Assembly (NCBI RefSeq): GCF_947331435.1
Contig: NZ_CAMZOF010000004.1
Location: forward strand, 434,001-498,000
DNA from: Pelagibius sp. Alg239-R121
Lineage (GTDB): Bacteria; Pseudomonadota; Alphaproteobacteria; Kiloniellales; Kiloniellaceae
DNA: 64,000 nucleotides
Direction of reading: 5' to 3'
The notes below the pieces were generated by a model. It did no database searches, had not been told where the DNA came from, and worked only from the letters and a program-made list of their open reading frames with translations. The translations under genes and the position numbers were made by a program. Positions 46,867 through 56,371 of the stretch are shown here, one piece after another (position 1 is the first letter of the stretch; the number at the start of each line of letters is the position of its first letter).

Positions 46867-47541
46867 ATGCTGAAACCTCCCAGCCGAAATGCGCTTGCGG
46901 CCGCAATTCTTTCCCTCTTTGTGCTGATCCCCGGACCCGTCGTTGCTGATCAGGACAGCGATGCTTGGCGTTCCATCACGCAGGTTGCACAGATCAGTGG
47001 AGATCCTGAAAAGCCCCGCCGGCATTTTCGTGTGAAAAATACGGCGCGTCTCTCGATAGAAGAAGCAAGCCGTATTTACGGCGAAATGATCGACGACATC
47101 TACCTGGCCTATGGCGCGGGGCAGAGCGACTTTTCTCCCCCATATCGTGACTGGGGGCTTTACAATACGGCGCCCTACCGTTCGGCAACTCACGGTGCAC
47201 GCTACGTCAACAACTACGCCAATGAAGTTGCCAAAGACTATGGCCGCTACGAGGAGGCCGGAATCTTCCCGGTTGGATCGGTTCTCGCGAAAGACAGTTT
47301 TTCCGTAACCAAGGATGGCGTCGTCGACATCGGTCCCCTGTTCCTTATGGAAAAAATGCCCGCAGGCTTCAATCGCGTGAGCGGCGACTGGCGCTACGTG
47401 ATGATCATGGCTGACGGCAGGCTTTTTGGTGAAACCAATGGTCGTGGGGCACAAAAAGTCGAGTACTGCGTTGGTTGCCACCTGGCGAAAGAAGATCAGG
47501 ACCACCTCTTCTTTGTACCTGAAGAGGTGCGCCTGCCATAA
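46867..47541 (+). CDS. Cytochrome P460-like c-type haem protein
   Basis: The 224-residue protein has a signal peptide AAAILSLFVLIPGPVVADQD and a single haem-binding CVGCH near its C-terminus (about residues 200-204), as in cytochromes P460 and related proteins. The region YNTAPYRSATHGARYVNNYA and GPLFLMEKMPAGFNRVSGDW is P460-like. It is probably periplasmic. P460 proteins of ammonia oxidisers act on hydroxylamine; a simple redox role is all that can be claimed for this one. Stand-alone gene with an upstream palindrome. Confidence 0.8.
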   Translation: MLKPPSRNALAAAILSLFVLIPGPVVADQDSDAWRSITQVAQISGDPEKPRRHFRVKNTARLSIEEASRIYGEMIDDIYLAYGAGQSDFSPPYRDWGLYNTAPYRSATHGARYVNNYANEVAKDYGRYEEAGIFPVGSVLAKDSFSVTKDGVVDIGPLFLMEKMPAGFNRVSGDWRYVMIMADGRLFGETNGRGAQKVEYCVGCHLAKEDQDHLFFVPEEVRLP

Positions 47542-47582
47542 ACGCCCGACAATTCACGCCGGCTCAATCGCTGGGGGCTGTG

Positions 47583-48668
47583 TTACGCCCCGCCGGGAAA
47601 GGAGCCGTCGTCTGCCGCCTTGCGTTTGGGGTCGCGGCCCCGTCGACGACCACGGCTCGCGGCCTGTTTCGAAGGATTCTCTCCTAAAGGACCGACACGG
47701 TTCTGCTCCTCGGCACCGGTCGAGATCTGGCCCAGACGGGCGATGATGGTGGCCAGATCCGGCTTGTCGCCTTTCACGTGGTTATCCAGGGCATTGCGCA
47801 TGGAACGCAGGTGATCCGGCGAAGTGCCGCAGCATCCGCCGATGATCCTTGCACCGGCGTCCGCGACAGTACGGACATATTCGGCCATCAGTTCAGGTGT
47901 ACCGTTGTAGCGGATCGCGCCGTCGACATATTCAGGGATGCCGCAGTTGCTTTTCGCGATCAAAACATCTCCAGGTTGTGCGGTTTCGGACATGTTGGTG
48001 ATCGCGGCAACCAGTTCGGCAGCACCGACGCCGCAGTTTCCACCATATCCGATCGGTGTGATCGGCAGACCCTGCATCAGTGTCGCCACCTGACCCGGTG
48101 TGACCCCCATCATGGTGCGGCCGTTGGTGTCGAAGCTGAAGGTGCAGACAATCGGAAGACCGGTGGTCGCCGCAGCGGTCACGGCAGCCTGCATTTCTTC
48201 AATGGCAGAAATGGTTTCGATCCAGAGGACGTCCACACCGCCTGCGGCCAGGGCTTCCGCCTGTTCGGTGAAGGCGGCGATGCCGTCTTCCATCGAGAGT
48301 TCGCCCAGCGGGATGAAGAGGTCGCCGGTCGGCCCCATGGAGCCTGCCACGATCACTTCGCGGTCCGCAGAGCGCGCGACCGAACAGCTGATCTCCGCCG
48401 CCGCCAGGTTGATTTCCCGAACCCGGTCCTGTGCTTTGTGAAGCTTCAGTCTGTTTCGCGTACCACCAAAGGTGTTGGTCAGGATGATGTCCGACCCGGC
48501 ATCGACGAAAGCCTGCTGCAGTTCCCGGACTTTCTCCGGCTGCTCGACGTTCCACATTTCCGGTGCATCACCGGTCTGAAGACCTGCGGCAAAGAAGTTG
48601 GTTCCGGTGGCGCCGTCGGCGAGCAGCCATTGACGCTGACTAAGCAGCTCTGTGAGACGATTGGACAT
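47583..48668 (-). CDS. Betaine/homocysteine S-methyltransferase-like protein (Bmt)
   Basis: From the ATG at 48668 the protein is 361 residues. The homocysteine methyltransferase barrel begins LLADGATGTNFFAAGLQTGD and has the zinc-binding pieces IGYGGNCGVGAAELVAA and IIGGCCGTSPDHLRSMRNAL, giving the NC/GGCC cysteine ligands. FDTNGRTMMGVTPGQVATLM lies in between. It transfers a methyl group from a small donor to homocysteine; in alphaproteobacteria this family includes glycine-betaine users, consistent with the nearby choline genes. The basic C-terminus (RGRRRGRDPKRKA) is unusual. A structured leader lies upstream. Confidence 0.86.
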   Translation of the reverse strand: MSNRLTELLSQRQWLLADGATGTNFFAAGLQTGDAPEMWNVEQPEKVRELQQAFVDAGSDIILTNTFGGTRNRLKLHKAQDRVREINLAAAEISCSVARSADREVIVAGSMGPTGDLFIPLGELSMEDGIAAFTEQAEALAAGGVDVLWIETISAIEEMQAAVTAAATTGLPIVCTFSFDTNGRTMMGVTPGQVATLMQGLPITPIGYGGNCGVGAAELVAAITNMSETAQPGDVLIAKSNCGIPEYVDGAIRYNGTPELMAEYVRTVADAGARIIGGCCGTSPDHLRSMRNALDNHVKGDKPDLATIIARLGQISTGAEEQNRVGPLGENPSKQAASRGRRRGRDPKRKAADDGSFPGGA

Positions 48669-49185
48669 AGGCGTGGCTCTGAGATCCTGATGAGGGCCTG
48701 GTGGAGGCAGCCCTTGCAAGCGCTGTCCCAATGAAAGCGGCGCGCAAATTAAGCCCACATTGAGCCTCTGGCAAGCCGCCTTGCACCGTGGGCGTATGAT
48801 TATTTTTTCCGAAGGTTTCAGAGGGAAGGAAAACCCGCTGAATTTCACCAAATGGAGGTAACATGTTCACGGGGAAAATCAACCAAAGATGAACAAAGTT
48901 GGCACTGTACAGAAGGGGCTTGTGCATCTCAGTCGAAATCAAACATTCAACGCAGAATGAGCCGCCGTCTCTAAAGGACGTTTGGCCCAACTAACAAAGG
49001 ATTTCTAAGAAACTCATACTGCTGCGTGGCCGAAAGAAAGGATGCTGCTCCGGAATCTTGCCCCGCTAATCACGCCGGGTCTCAGAACACTGCTCATGCC
49101 GGAGCCTGTTTCCGCAATCTGCTTCGAAAGCGCCCGTGAATGCACTACCATGCCTTGACGAAGGCAAAGCTATAAGTGCGGTAAT
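48669..49185. other. Intergenic region with structured leader candidate at 48753-48793
   Basis: On the minus strand upstream of the methyltransferase gene, GCCCAC (complement of 48788-48793) and GTGGGC (complement of 48753-48758) form a perfect 6-bp stem enclosing GGTGCAAGGCGGCTTGCC and an AGGCTC piece, about 85 bp before the start codon. It does not match SAM-I or SAM-II cores; some resemblance to an SAH-type core (TGCAA, CCAG, GGCTC) is too weak to call. The remaining 390 bp show only divergent promoter sequence for the ureohydrolase gene. Confidence 0.35.
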
Positions 49186-50109
49186 ATGATGGAAGCTCCA
49201 GACGTTTTTCTCCCAACGCAGGGTTTTATGGGAGTCCCCAACAGACATGAACTGACGGGAGCCAAAGCAGCCGTGCTGGGCCTGCCCTTCGATTGCGGAA
49301 CCAATGCACAGCGCATCGGGGCACGGCATGGGCCAACCGCGATCCGGCAACAGTCCCTGGCGCTTGACCGCCGGCTCTTCGGCTATTCCGAACGCGATCC
49401 TCTTACGGAGCTTGGATTGGTTGACTGTGGAGATGCCGTGGTCACCTCGGGTCGCATCGAGCCGTCATTTGGTGCTATGGAACGGGCGACGGCGCACATT
49501 CTCGATGCGGGAGCCGTGCCTCTGGCCATCGGCGGTGACGGAGCAGTGACGTTACCGCAGCTCAGGGCTATGGAGACGCGGTATCCGGATCTTGCCGTGC
49601 TGCATTTTGATGCCCATACCGACGCCTATCCCATTGAAGCGGAACGCCACACTACTGCGACTACCTTTACCTGTGCCGCGCAGGAAGGCCTTATCGATAC
49701 CCGGGCCTCGTTCCACATTGGCTGTCGCGGTCCGGTCTCCAAGACCGGTCTCGCCGACTTTGCCGGGCAGCTCGGTTACCGGATCGTCGACATGGAGATG
49801 ATTGCGCAGGATGGCCTGGCACGTATGGCCCAGATCAAGGAAGAACTGGGCGCGCGGCCGGTCTACCTCTGCTGGGACATGGATTTCTTCGATGCCTCCT
49901 GCGCACCGGGGGTGTGTGAACCGACCTGGGGCGGGCCGACGGCCTATCAGGGCCTGGCCTTACTGCGCAGTCTTGCGGGCATGAAGATCGTGGGCGCCGA
50001 TATCAACACGGTCTGTCCGCCACTCGATCCGGCAGACATGACGGCGCATCTTGCAGCCACAGTTGCGCTGACTTGCCTGCACATGATTGCTATGGCCACA
50101 GGCGACTAA
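49186..50109 (+). CDS. Ureohydrolase (agmatinase/arginase family) with altered first metal motif
   Basis: The 307-residue protein matches ureohydrolases: LPFDCGTNAQRIGARHGPTA, HFDAHTDAY, IGCRG, WDMDFFDASCAPG and IVGADINTVCPPLDPADMTA. These enzymes hydrolyse guanidino groups (agmatine, arginine, guanidinobutyrate) with a two-metal site. The first motif, normally GGDHS, is GGDGA here, so the usual first metal-binding His is missing; DP in the third motif is DA. A single-metal or different chemistry is possible. A later ATG at 49228 is an alternative start. Stand-alone gene. Confidence 0.85.
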   Translation: MMEAPDVFLPTQGFMGVPNRHELTGAKAAVLGLPFDCGTNAQRIGARHGPTAIRQQSLALDRRLFGYSERDPLTELGLVDCGDAVVTSGRIEPSFGAMERATAHILDAGAVPLAIGGDGAVTLPQLRAMETRYPDLAVLHFDAHTDAYPIEAERHTTATTFTCAAQEGLIDTRASFHIGCRGPVSKTGLADFAGQLGYRIVDMEMIAQDGLARMAQIKEELGARPVYLCWDMDFFDASCAPGVCEPTWGGPTAYQGLALLRSLAGMKIVGADINTVCPPLDPADMTAHLAATVALTCLHMIAMATGD

Positions 50110-50131
50110 AATAGAAAAGTAAGCCCCGAAG

Positions 50132-50782
50132 TCAGCTTGCTTCGGCGTTCGATTGGGCCGGGGCCTTTTTCACGTCGTAACGCAGGCCGACGATCACCCG
50201 CCGTTCCGTGATATCGCGCAGGAAGTGAAAAGGTTGGCGGTTTTGGCCACCGAAGTCAGGCGCCTGCATCAGCAAGGCGTCGCCCGGTTTCACAGGAACC
50301 TCTGCCGCATTCAGGCCTTCGCGGTTGTCGCAGGCAAAAAATCGGCCCTGACCGGCCAGAATAATCAAAATCACAACCTGCCGGAACTGAAGGAAATCGC
50401 GGTGTGGGGTGATTCCGGCGCTTCCTGGGAGATAGCGCTGGACCGCGATATCGTTAAAGGTCAATGCGTCCGTCAACGGTGGATCGGGTAGCAGAGATGC
50501 AGCCGCGCGCAGTTGGTCCGCGAGGTTGTCGGCCAGCAGGCTAAAGCTGTCATTGCCATCGAACTCCATACAGATCTCAAAATCCTGCTGAACCTCTTTA
50601 CCCGGCGCGCCCATGTAAGGTTTGGCCTGCCGATAGGGGAGGGCTTCGGCAGCTTTCAACAGTGATAGACGCCCTGTCTCGGTCAGTAACGGCATGCCGA
50701 GTGCATCGACACTGCGCAGTCGTTCCAGATAAGGCGCGATCTCGGCAGGCGGAGAGGCGAAGAGGGGGTGTCGGACGGACAT
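50132..50782 (-). CDS. 2-oxoglutarate/Fe(II)-dependent oxygenase-like protein
   Basis: The ATG at 50782 gives 216 residues; the frame continues to a TTG at 50917 without conserved sequence. The double-stranded beta-helix core has the iron motif ITPHRD (HxD) with VQRYLPGSAG before it and the distal FHFLRDITERRVIVGLRYD, where His and Arg bind iron and 2-oxoglutarate. The fold fits hydroxylases of small molecules or proteins. It is convergent to the ureohydrolase, and no substrate is visible. Confidence 0.72.
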   Translation of the reverse strand: MSVRHPLFASPPAEIAPYLERLRSVDALGMPLLTETGRLSLLKAAEALPYRQAKPYMGAPGKEVQQDFEICMEFDGNDSFSLLADNLADQLRAAASLLPDPPLTDALTFNDIAVQRYLPGSAGITPHRDFLQFRQVVILIILAGQGRFFACDNREGLNAAEVPVKPGDALLMQAPDFGGQNRQPFHFLRDITERRVIVGLRYDVKKAPAQSNAEAS

Positions 50783-50990
50783 AGATGAAGACTGGAACCC
50801 AGATTTTTGTGTCGCTGTTATGTCGGAGGCGCCGAGTGCCATTTCAATATGGATTACAGCAGCTATTGTTGAAGTCGGGTAGCTGGAATTCGACGCTTGC
50901 AGGTCGCTGTCCGACAACTCATCTTCTATATGACTTGGAGCCGCCGGAAGCCGCGTTCCCGGCCAACAATCTGATTTTCATGGAGAAGAT

Positions 50991-51392
50991 ATGACCCGTT
51001 TCTGGATCTTCGCCGCCGCATTGAACGCGTTCCTGGCGGTTGGGATGGGCGCTTTTGCCGCACACGGCCTGGAAGGGCGGGTGGTTCCAGGGGCTTTGGA
51101 ATGGATTGAAACGGCGTCACGCTATGGTCTGGTCCATGCCGTTGCTCTACTCGCTGTGAGCCTGTTTGAAGCTTCACAGGGCTCGGGACCTCAGCCGGCC
51201 CTGCGCTATGTTCCATTCATTCAGTCCGGCTTTCTGTTTGGCTGTATTTTCTTCTCCGGGACGCTCTACATCATGGCCTTGACAGGCCTGCGGTTTCTCG
51301 GTGCTGTTGTGCCACTGGGCGGCATGGCGTTCCTGCTTGCCTGGCTCGCTTTGATGATTGCCGGTCTGCGCTGGCGTGGCCAGATACGCTGA
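50991..51392 (+). CDS. DUF423 family integral membrane protein
   Basis: The 133-residue protein has the DUF423 start FWIFAAALNAFLAVGMGAFA then AHGLEG, and four hydrophobic spans, ending LGGMAFLLAWLALMIAGLRW. HGLEGRVVPGALEWIETASR and YGLVHAVALLAV are family segments. It is an inner-membrane protein of unknown activity. It lies 34 bp before tusA, which may be cotranscribed. Confidence 0.93.
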   Translation: MTRFWIFAAALNAFLAVGMGAFAAHGLEGRVVPGALEWIETASRYGLVHAVALLAVSLFEASQGSGPQPALRYVPFIQSGFLFGCIFFSGTLYIMALTGLRFLGAVVPLGGMAFLLAWLALMIAGLRWRGQIR

Positions 51393-51426
51393 ACCGGTCT
51401 GAAACGATGAAGGAGACGGTCAAAAG

Positions 51427-51654
51427 ATGAGTGCGATCCAGCTCGACACCAAGGGATTGAAATGCCCGTTGCCGGTTCTGCGAGCCCGTAAGGCGATGAA
51501 ACCAATGGCAGCCGGCGAGATCCTGGAAGTCGAGGCGACTGATCCCAGTTCGGTTCAGGATTTCAAGGCCTTTTGCGAGACCACGGGCGATGCACTCTTG
51601 GAAACCCAGGAGGCAGACGGGGTCTACAGCTTTCGGATTCGCAAAGGGGGCTGA
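51427..51654 (+). CDS. tusA: TusA-family sulfurtransferase
   Basis: The 75-residue protein has the TusA active Cys in LKCPLPVLRARKAM (Cys13) and the conserved ATDPSSVQDFKAFCETTGD. It carries a persulfide in sulfur relay for tRNA thiolation or cofactor assembly. It is probably cotranscribed with the DUF423 gene upstream and is convergent with the amidohydrolase. Confidence 0.95.
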   Translation: MSAIQLDTKGLKCPLPVLRARKAMKPMAAGEILEVEATDPSSVQDFKAFCETTGDALLETQEADGVYSFRIRKGG

Positions 51655-51673
51655 GCGGCTTTGCCAGCAGTCC

Positions 51674-53053
51674 CTATCTGAAGCTGGACGATGGTGGCTG
51701 GAATCCCGATCTCTCAAACAATCGGTCGCGGCAGGATTCGAGCGTCATCTGAAGCTGGCCGGCTTCAATACCGCAGAGCGCGCCGTCGCGTTTCTTAATC
51801 TCTCCCGCCACGACAACCGTGTCCACGCAGTCAGTTGAGGCGCCAAGGACGGTAAAGCCGATGGGATCGTTCATGACGGTGAGGGCAGGTGGGCGCAGCA
51901 GAACGATATCCGCCTGCTTCCCGGGCGTCAGGCTGCCGGTCTTCGAAGCCAGGCCCACTGATTCCGCGCCGTCGACTGTTGCAAAGCTTAGAACATCGTA
52001 TGTCGAGATTTCGGGCGTGCCCTGCTCCAACTCCTGGAGCCGTGCAGCCTGGAAGGCGCTCGCCATCTGCGGGAAAAGACTGCAGCCGGTCGACGTCACA
52101 ACGTCGGCGCCCAGGCCGGGACGGATCCCGGCAGCGAGAAAACGCGTGGATGCCGGATACCCGAACTGCATCTGCATTTCGATTGCGGGTGTTGACACCA
52201 TACGCCCGCCGCTGTCGGCGATCCGCTGAATGCTCTCGTCAGTCAGGGAATTGCAGTGGACATACTGTACGTCCGCTCCAAGCAGCTCTTCTTCGTACAT
52301 GCGTTCGACGGAGCGGTAGGGCAGGCCGAAGGCACCATTGCCGGCGTGCAGGCTGATCAGGAGATCCAAGTCCCGTGCCACCCCCATATCGTGTTTTGTG
52401 ACTTCGATCGTCGACTGTTCCGGGCCACGTGCCGCCATGGCCATGGTGACGAGAGCGTCGTCCGATGTCAGCCGTTCACGCCGGACTCGGCGAATGTCGT
52501 TAGGTACAGGCCGTTCGCTGTCCATGGACCAGGCAGTCTCTGTGTTGGGGAAGCCATAGCCGAAGATGGCGCGGATGCCGCTGTCCAGGAGCCCCTCGAT
52601 TGCGGCGTCGGCATGTGCAGGACTGTGCAAAACGTGGCACCAGTCGAAGATCGTCGTTACCCCTGCGTTGAGCGCCTGCAAGGCGCCGATGTGGTTCGCG
52701 GTCCGCAGGTCGTCCGCCTCATAGACGGGCGCGAGCTTTCCGGGCACTGCTGCAAAATAGCTGTTGAGGTCCGCGTCCGCCGCCGCCATGGACAGGGGGC
52801 TTTGCCAGACATGCCGGTGGGCATCGATGAAGCCCGGCAAGGCAATCATGCCTTCCGCATCGATAACTTGGGTGCTGCCGAATTCGATGTCTGGCGCGGT
52901 ACCGAGCCCGACTGCCATGATTTGATCGCCCTCGACCAGGATCGACGCACGCTGGAAATTGCCGACGGCGGTATCCATGGAAAGGATCGTCGCGTTACGG
53001 ATCAGAATGCGCGCGGACTTGCCCGCGCCCTCTAGAGCCTCGGATTGGGACAT
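51674..53053 (-). CDS. Amidohydrolase family protein (TRZ/ATZ-like)
   Basis: The 459-residue enzyme has the metal motif GFIDAHRHVWQS (His79, His81), later metal or catalytic segments LHAGNGAFGL, VQYVHCNSLTDES and GLGADVVTSTG, and the terminal beta-sandwich SLTPGKQADIVLLRPP. It resembles hydrolytic deaminases and dechlorinases such as the atrazine group. The substrate is an amine-, amide- or halogen-bearing small molecule; no flanking gene indicates which. Solitary gene, convergent with tusA. Confidence 0.88.
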   Translation of the reverse strand: MSQSEALEGAGKSARILIRNATILSMDTAVGNFQRASILVEGDQIMAVGLGTAPDIEFGSTQVIDAEGMIALPGFIDAHRHVWQSPLSMAAADADLNSYFAAVPGKLAPVYEADDLRTANHIGALQALNAGVTTIFDWCHVLHSPAHADAAIEGLLDSGIRAIFGYGFPNTETAWSMDSERPVPNDIRRVRRERLTSDDALVTMAMAARGPEQSTIEVTKHDMGVARDLDLLISLHAGNGAFGLPYRSVERMYEEELLGADVQYVHCNSLTDESIQRIADSGGRMVSTPAIEMQMQFGYPASTRFLAAGIRPGLGADVVTSTGCSLFPQMASAFQAARLQELEQGTPEISTYDVLSFATVDGAESVGLASKTGSLTPGKQADIVLLRPPALTVMNDPIGFTVLGASTDCVDTVVVAGEIKKRDGALCGIEAGQLQMTLESCRDRLFERSGFQPPSSSFR

Positions 53054-53173
53054 TGTTGCGAATCCCTGGATGTGCTGGCTGAGAAGCAGCCGTTAGTGGT
53101 GGATAGCAGGCAGCTTAGCAAAAATGTTCGGCTGTTGTGAACGCCGCCGACTGTGGCGCAAGGAAGTCGGCCG

Positions 53174-56100
53174 CTATTCGCCGGCTGCCAGTTCCGCCTG
53201 AGGGAGCCGGCTGCGACGGCGCCGCTCGATCGGGCCGACCAGGATCGCCAGCATGGGCGGGATTAAAAGCAGGGTCAGAACGGCTGAGAGGGAGAGGCCA
53301 CCGACCACTACGGAACCAAGACCGCGATAGAGCTCGGACCCTGCGCCCGGGAATACCACCAACGGCAACATCCCGACGACACTGGTCAAGGTCGACATGA
53401 AGATCGGCCGGATCCGGTTGCGGGTCGCTTCGATGATGGCATCGTGCGGCGGGTAGTTCTCGTCGCGTATGTGGAACAGGGTTTGATGCACCAGCAGGAT
53501 CGCGTTGTTGACCACGATCCCGACCAGAATGACGAAGCCCAGCAGGGTCAGCATGTCGAGGGACTGATTGCCACCGTACAGATTGAGGATGACCAGGCCA
53601 CCGACACCGCCTGCCGCGGCGACCGGCACCGAAAGCAGAATGATCAGGGGATAGAGAAAGCTCTCAAAAAGGACTGCCATCACCAGGTAGACGATTGCCA
53701 AAGCCAGGGCGAGATCCAGGATCATCGCGGCCCAGGTCTGCGACAGCTTGTCGGCTGTTCCCGACATGCCCAATCGGATACCCGGTGGCACGCCTTCCGC
53801 GAGAACGGCGTCGATCACGTCCTTCTGGATTACTTCCAGCGCGGTTTCTAACGGAACGTTGGGTGAGGGGCGTAGCTCCAGTGTAACGGCGCGGAAGTTT
53901 TCCCGGTGGCGGATTTGGGTCGGGCCGCTGGTCAGGATGACGTTAGCGAGTGACGTGACAGGAATGATCTGACCGTCTGAGGTGACCACAGGCAGATTGC
54001 CGATGCCTTGGGTTTCTGTGACGTTCTTGTCGGGCCCCTGCAGCATCATGTCGAGGCGTTTGTTGCCGACCGTGATTTCGGCGACACGCAGACCATCGTT
54101 GAATGTGTCCACCGCCTCGCCAAGCTCGCGCGCGGTGACACCATTGTCGGCCAAGCGCACGCGATCCGGGATTACTCTGACCTCGGGCGCGCCCAATTCC
54201 AGGCCGGGCCTTGGTCTGAATTGATTGCCGTCTGCGAGCGGTAGAACAGTCAACATCTTGATGGTCGCACGCTGTGCAACGCCGAGTATAGTCTCCAGAT
54301 CAGGTCCCGTGATATCCAGCTCGATTTTGCGTCCGCCACCGATCCCACGCCCAAAAAGCGAGGGCTGGCTAACAAAGCCGAAGGTGCCAGGTTCTTGCTG
54401 AAGGAGGTCCCGCAAAACAGGAACTAGGTCGCTGGCGCGTTGCGGGTCAACCGAGACTGCGCCGAGAAAGGTGAAGGAGCGGCGGGCGACAAAGAAGAAG
54501 CGTTCCATTTTCGGCGGTTGGCCCTCTTCGGACTCTGCGCCGGTTTCACTGGCCCAGAGTGGCCGTGTCGCCGCTTCGATAGTTTCCGCAATATCGGTTG
54601 TGGTCTCCAGGTTGTAACCTGGTGGTGGGATCATCCGGCCGAAGACCAAATTCCGATTGCCCTCTGGTAGGTATTCTAGCTCTGGAAGGAATTTCCAGGC
54701 CGCAAAGGAGGCACTTCCTGTGACCACGGCCACTACCAGGAATGCGATCGCCGGATTTCGGACCACACCCCGGGTAAAACCCAACACCATGGCGACGAAG
54801 GCCGAAGCGAAATGGTCGATACCGGGAAGGGGCACTCGGTTGAAATCCGGTTCCCGGCCATGGCCCGCGCCGCCGAGCAGGCGGTTCGCGAGCGCGGGGA
54901 GGACCGTGATCGACACGACCAGTGACAAGAGGACCGAAACCGAGATTGCAACCGCAATGTCACGGAAGAGCTGACCGACCTCCAACTGCATAACCAGAAT
55001 CGGAATGAAGACCATCACCGTTGTTAGGGCGGAGACCAGGATCGCACCCCAGACCTGCTGCGCGCCCTGATAAGCCGCAATCGCCGTAGGTTTGCCAGAT
55101 TCGCGCATGCGATAGATGTTTTCGAGGACGACGATGGCCGCATCAACAACCATACCGACGGCGAAGGCGAGTCCAGCCAGTGAAATCACATTGATCGAAC
55201 GGCCGAGCGCCGCCATAGCGACGAAGGATCCGATTACCGAGACCGGTATGGCTACGGAAATCACTAGTGTGGCGCGGGGAGATCGCAGGAATACCAGGAG
55301 TATAAGCGCCGCCAGCGCACCGCCGACCCATATGTTTTGCTGGACCAGCTCGATTGACGAATTGATGTAGACGGTTTCGTCGTAAACCTGCCTCATTTTG
55401 AGCCCGGAGTCTGGGATCACCGTCCGCTTCAGCTCGTCAACCGCCTCGCGTACACCGCGCATGGTCTCGATAACGTTAGCTCCGGTTTCCCGCTTGGCGG
55501 GCAAGGCGATGGCTTGTTGTCCCAACATGCGGATGCTGGACGAAGGGTCGGTGTAGCCAAAGCGCACTTCCGCGATATCACCCACCGTGACTCTCGCAAG
55601 GCGGCCCGCATCGCCACCGCTGTCCGAGCGGATCACCACGTCGTTGATCTTGGCAACGGTGTCGAGTTCACCCTCGGTGCGCACGATGTAACGGCGTTTG
55701 CCCTCATCGACGTTGCCTGCGCTGACGGAGGCGTTGGCGCGCCGCAGAGCCGTCACGACTTCGCTAACGGTCATCCCATAGCGGGCCAGTAGCTCCGGTT
55801 CGACGATAATTTCGATTTCTTGTGACGCCTCGCCGTAGATATCTACCTCGCTGATGCCGGTCACACGCTCAATGCGCTCCTTAACCACATCGTTCAGGAA
55901 GTCACCGTATTCATGGATTGGCCGATCGTTCCCATCGACCCGGGTAATGATAAACCAGGCAATGGGCGAGTCCTCACTGCCGGCGGTATTCAGGCTTGGT
56001 TCGTCGGCTTCTTCCGGGTAGCCGGTGACTTGATCCAAGCGGTTGGAGACCAGCAGGAGAGCCCGGTCCATATTGGTGCCGATTTTGAATTCAAGAGTGA

Positions 56101-56371
56101 CAGAAGCACTGCCCTGACTTGAACTGCTCGAGATCGTTTCGACACTTTCCAGACCTTTGAGAACCTCCTCCTGGCGGTTGACGATGTTGCGTTCGATTTC
56201 CGCTGGTGCCGCGCCCGGCCAGAAAGTCTTTACGGTGATGACGGGCCGGTTAACATCGGGCGCCAGCTGGATTGGGATGGACTGAAGAGCTACCAAGCCG
56301 AACATGACAACCATCAGCACAGCCGAGATGACTGCGATCGGCCGCTCGATGGAGAGCTTGATCAGGTTCAT
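53174..56371 (-). CDS. RND-family efflux permease (HAE1 type)
   Basis: The 1065-residue protein has an N-terminal span MNLIKLSIERPIAVISAVLM, periplasmic porter domains, then AFAVGMVVDAAIVVLENIYR with the conserved Asp of the proton-relay segment GxxxDxxxxxxEN. The second half repeats the layout, with ENYPPHDAIIEATRNRIRPI near the end. It exports hydrophobic compounds using the proton gradient, in a complex with the adaptor encoded upstream; an outer-membrane channel gene is not in the window. Its start overlaps the adaptor stop as TGATG, so the pair is translationally coupled. Confidence 0.95.
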   Translation of the reverse strand: MNLIKLSIERPIAVISAVLMVVMFGLVALQSIPIQLAPDVNRPVITVKTFWPGAAPAEIERNIVNRQEEVLKGLESVETISSSSSQGSASVTLEFKIGTNMDRALLLVSNRLDQVTGYPEEADEPSLNTAGSEDSPIAWFIITRVDGNDRPIHEYGDFLNDVVKERIERVTGISEVDIYGEASQEIEIIVEPELLARYGMTVSEVVTALRRANASVSAGNVDEGKRRYIVRTEGELDTVAKINDVVIRSDSGGDAGRLARVTVGDIAEVRFGYTDPSSSIRMLGQQAIALPAKRETGANVIETMRGVREAVDELKRTVIPDSGLKMRQVYDETVYINSSIELVQQNIWVGGALAALILLVFLRSPRATLVISVAIPVSVIGSFVAMAALGRSINVISLAGLAFAVGMVVDAAIVVLENIYRMRESGKPTAIAAYQGAQQVWGAILVSALTTVMVFIPILVMQLEVGQLFRDIAVAISVSVLLSLVVSITVLPALANRLLGGAGHGREPDFNRVPLPGIDHFASAFVAMVLGFTRGVVRNPAIAFLVVAVVTGSASFAAWKFLPELEYLPEGNRNLVFGRMIPPPGYNLETTTDIAETIEAATRPLWASETGAESEEGQPPKMERFFFVARRSFTFLGAVSVDPQRASDLVPVLRDLLQQEPGTFGFVSQPSLFGRGIGGGRKIELDITGPDLETILGVAQRATIKMLTVLPLADGNQFRPRPGLELGAPEVRVIPDRVRLADNGVTARELGEAVDTFNDGLRVAEITVGNKRLDMMLQGPDKNVTETQGIGNLPVVTSDGQIIPVTSLANVILTSGPTQIRHRENFRAVTLELRPSPNVPLETALEVIQKDVIDAVLAEGVPPGIRLGMSGTADKLSQTWAAMILDLALALAIVYLVMAVLFESFLYPLIILLSVPVAAAGGVGGLVILNLYGGNQSLDMLTLLGFVILVGIVVNNAILLVHQTLFHIRDENYPPHDAIIEATRNRIRPIFMSTLTSVVGMLPLVVFPGAGSELYRGLGSVVVGGLSLSAVLTLLLIPPMLAILVGPIERRRRSRLPQAELAAGE

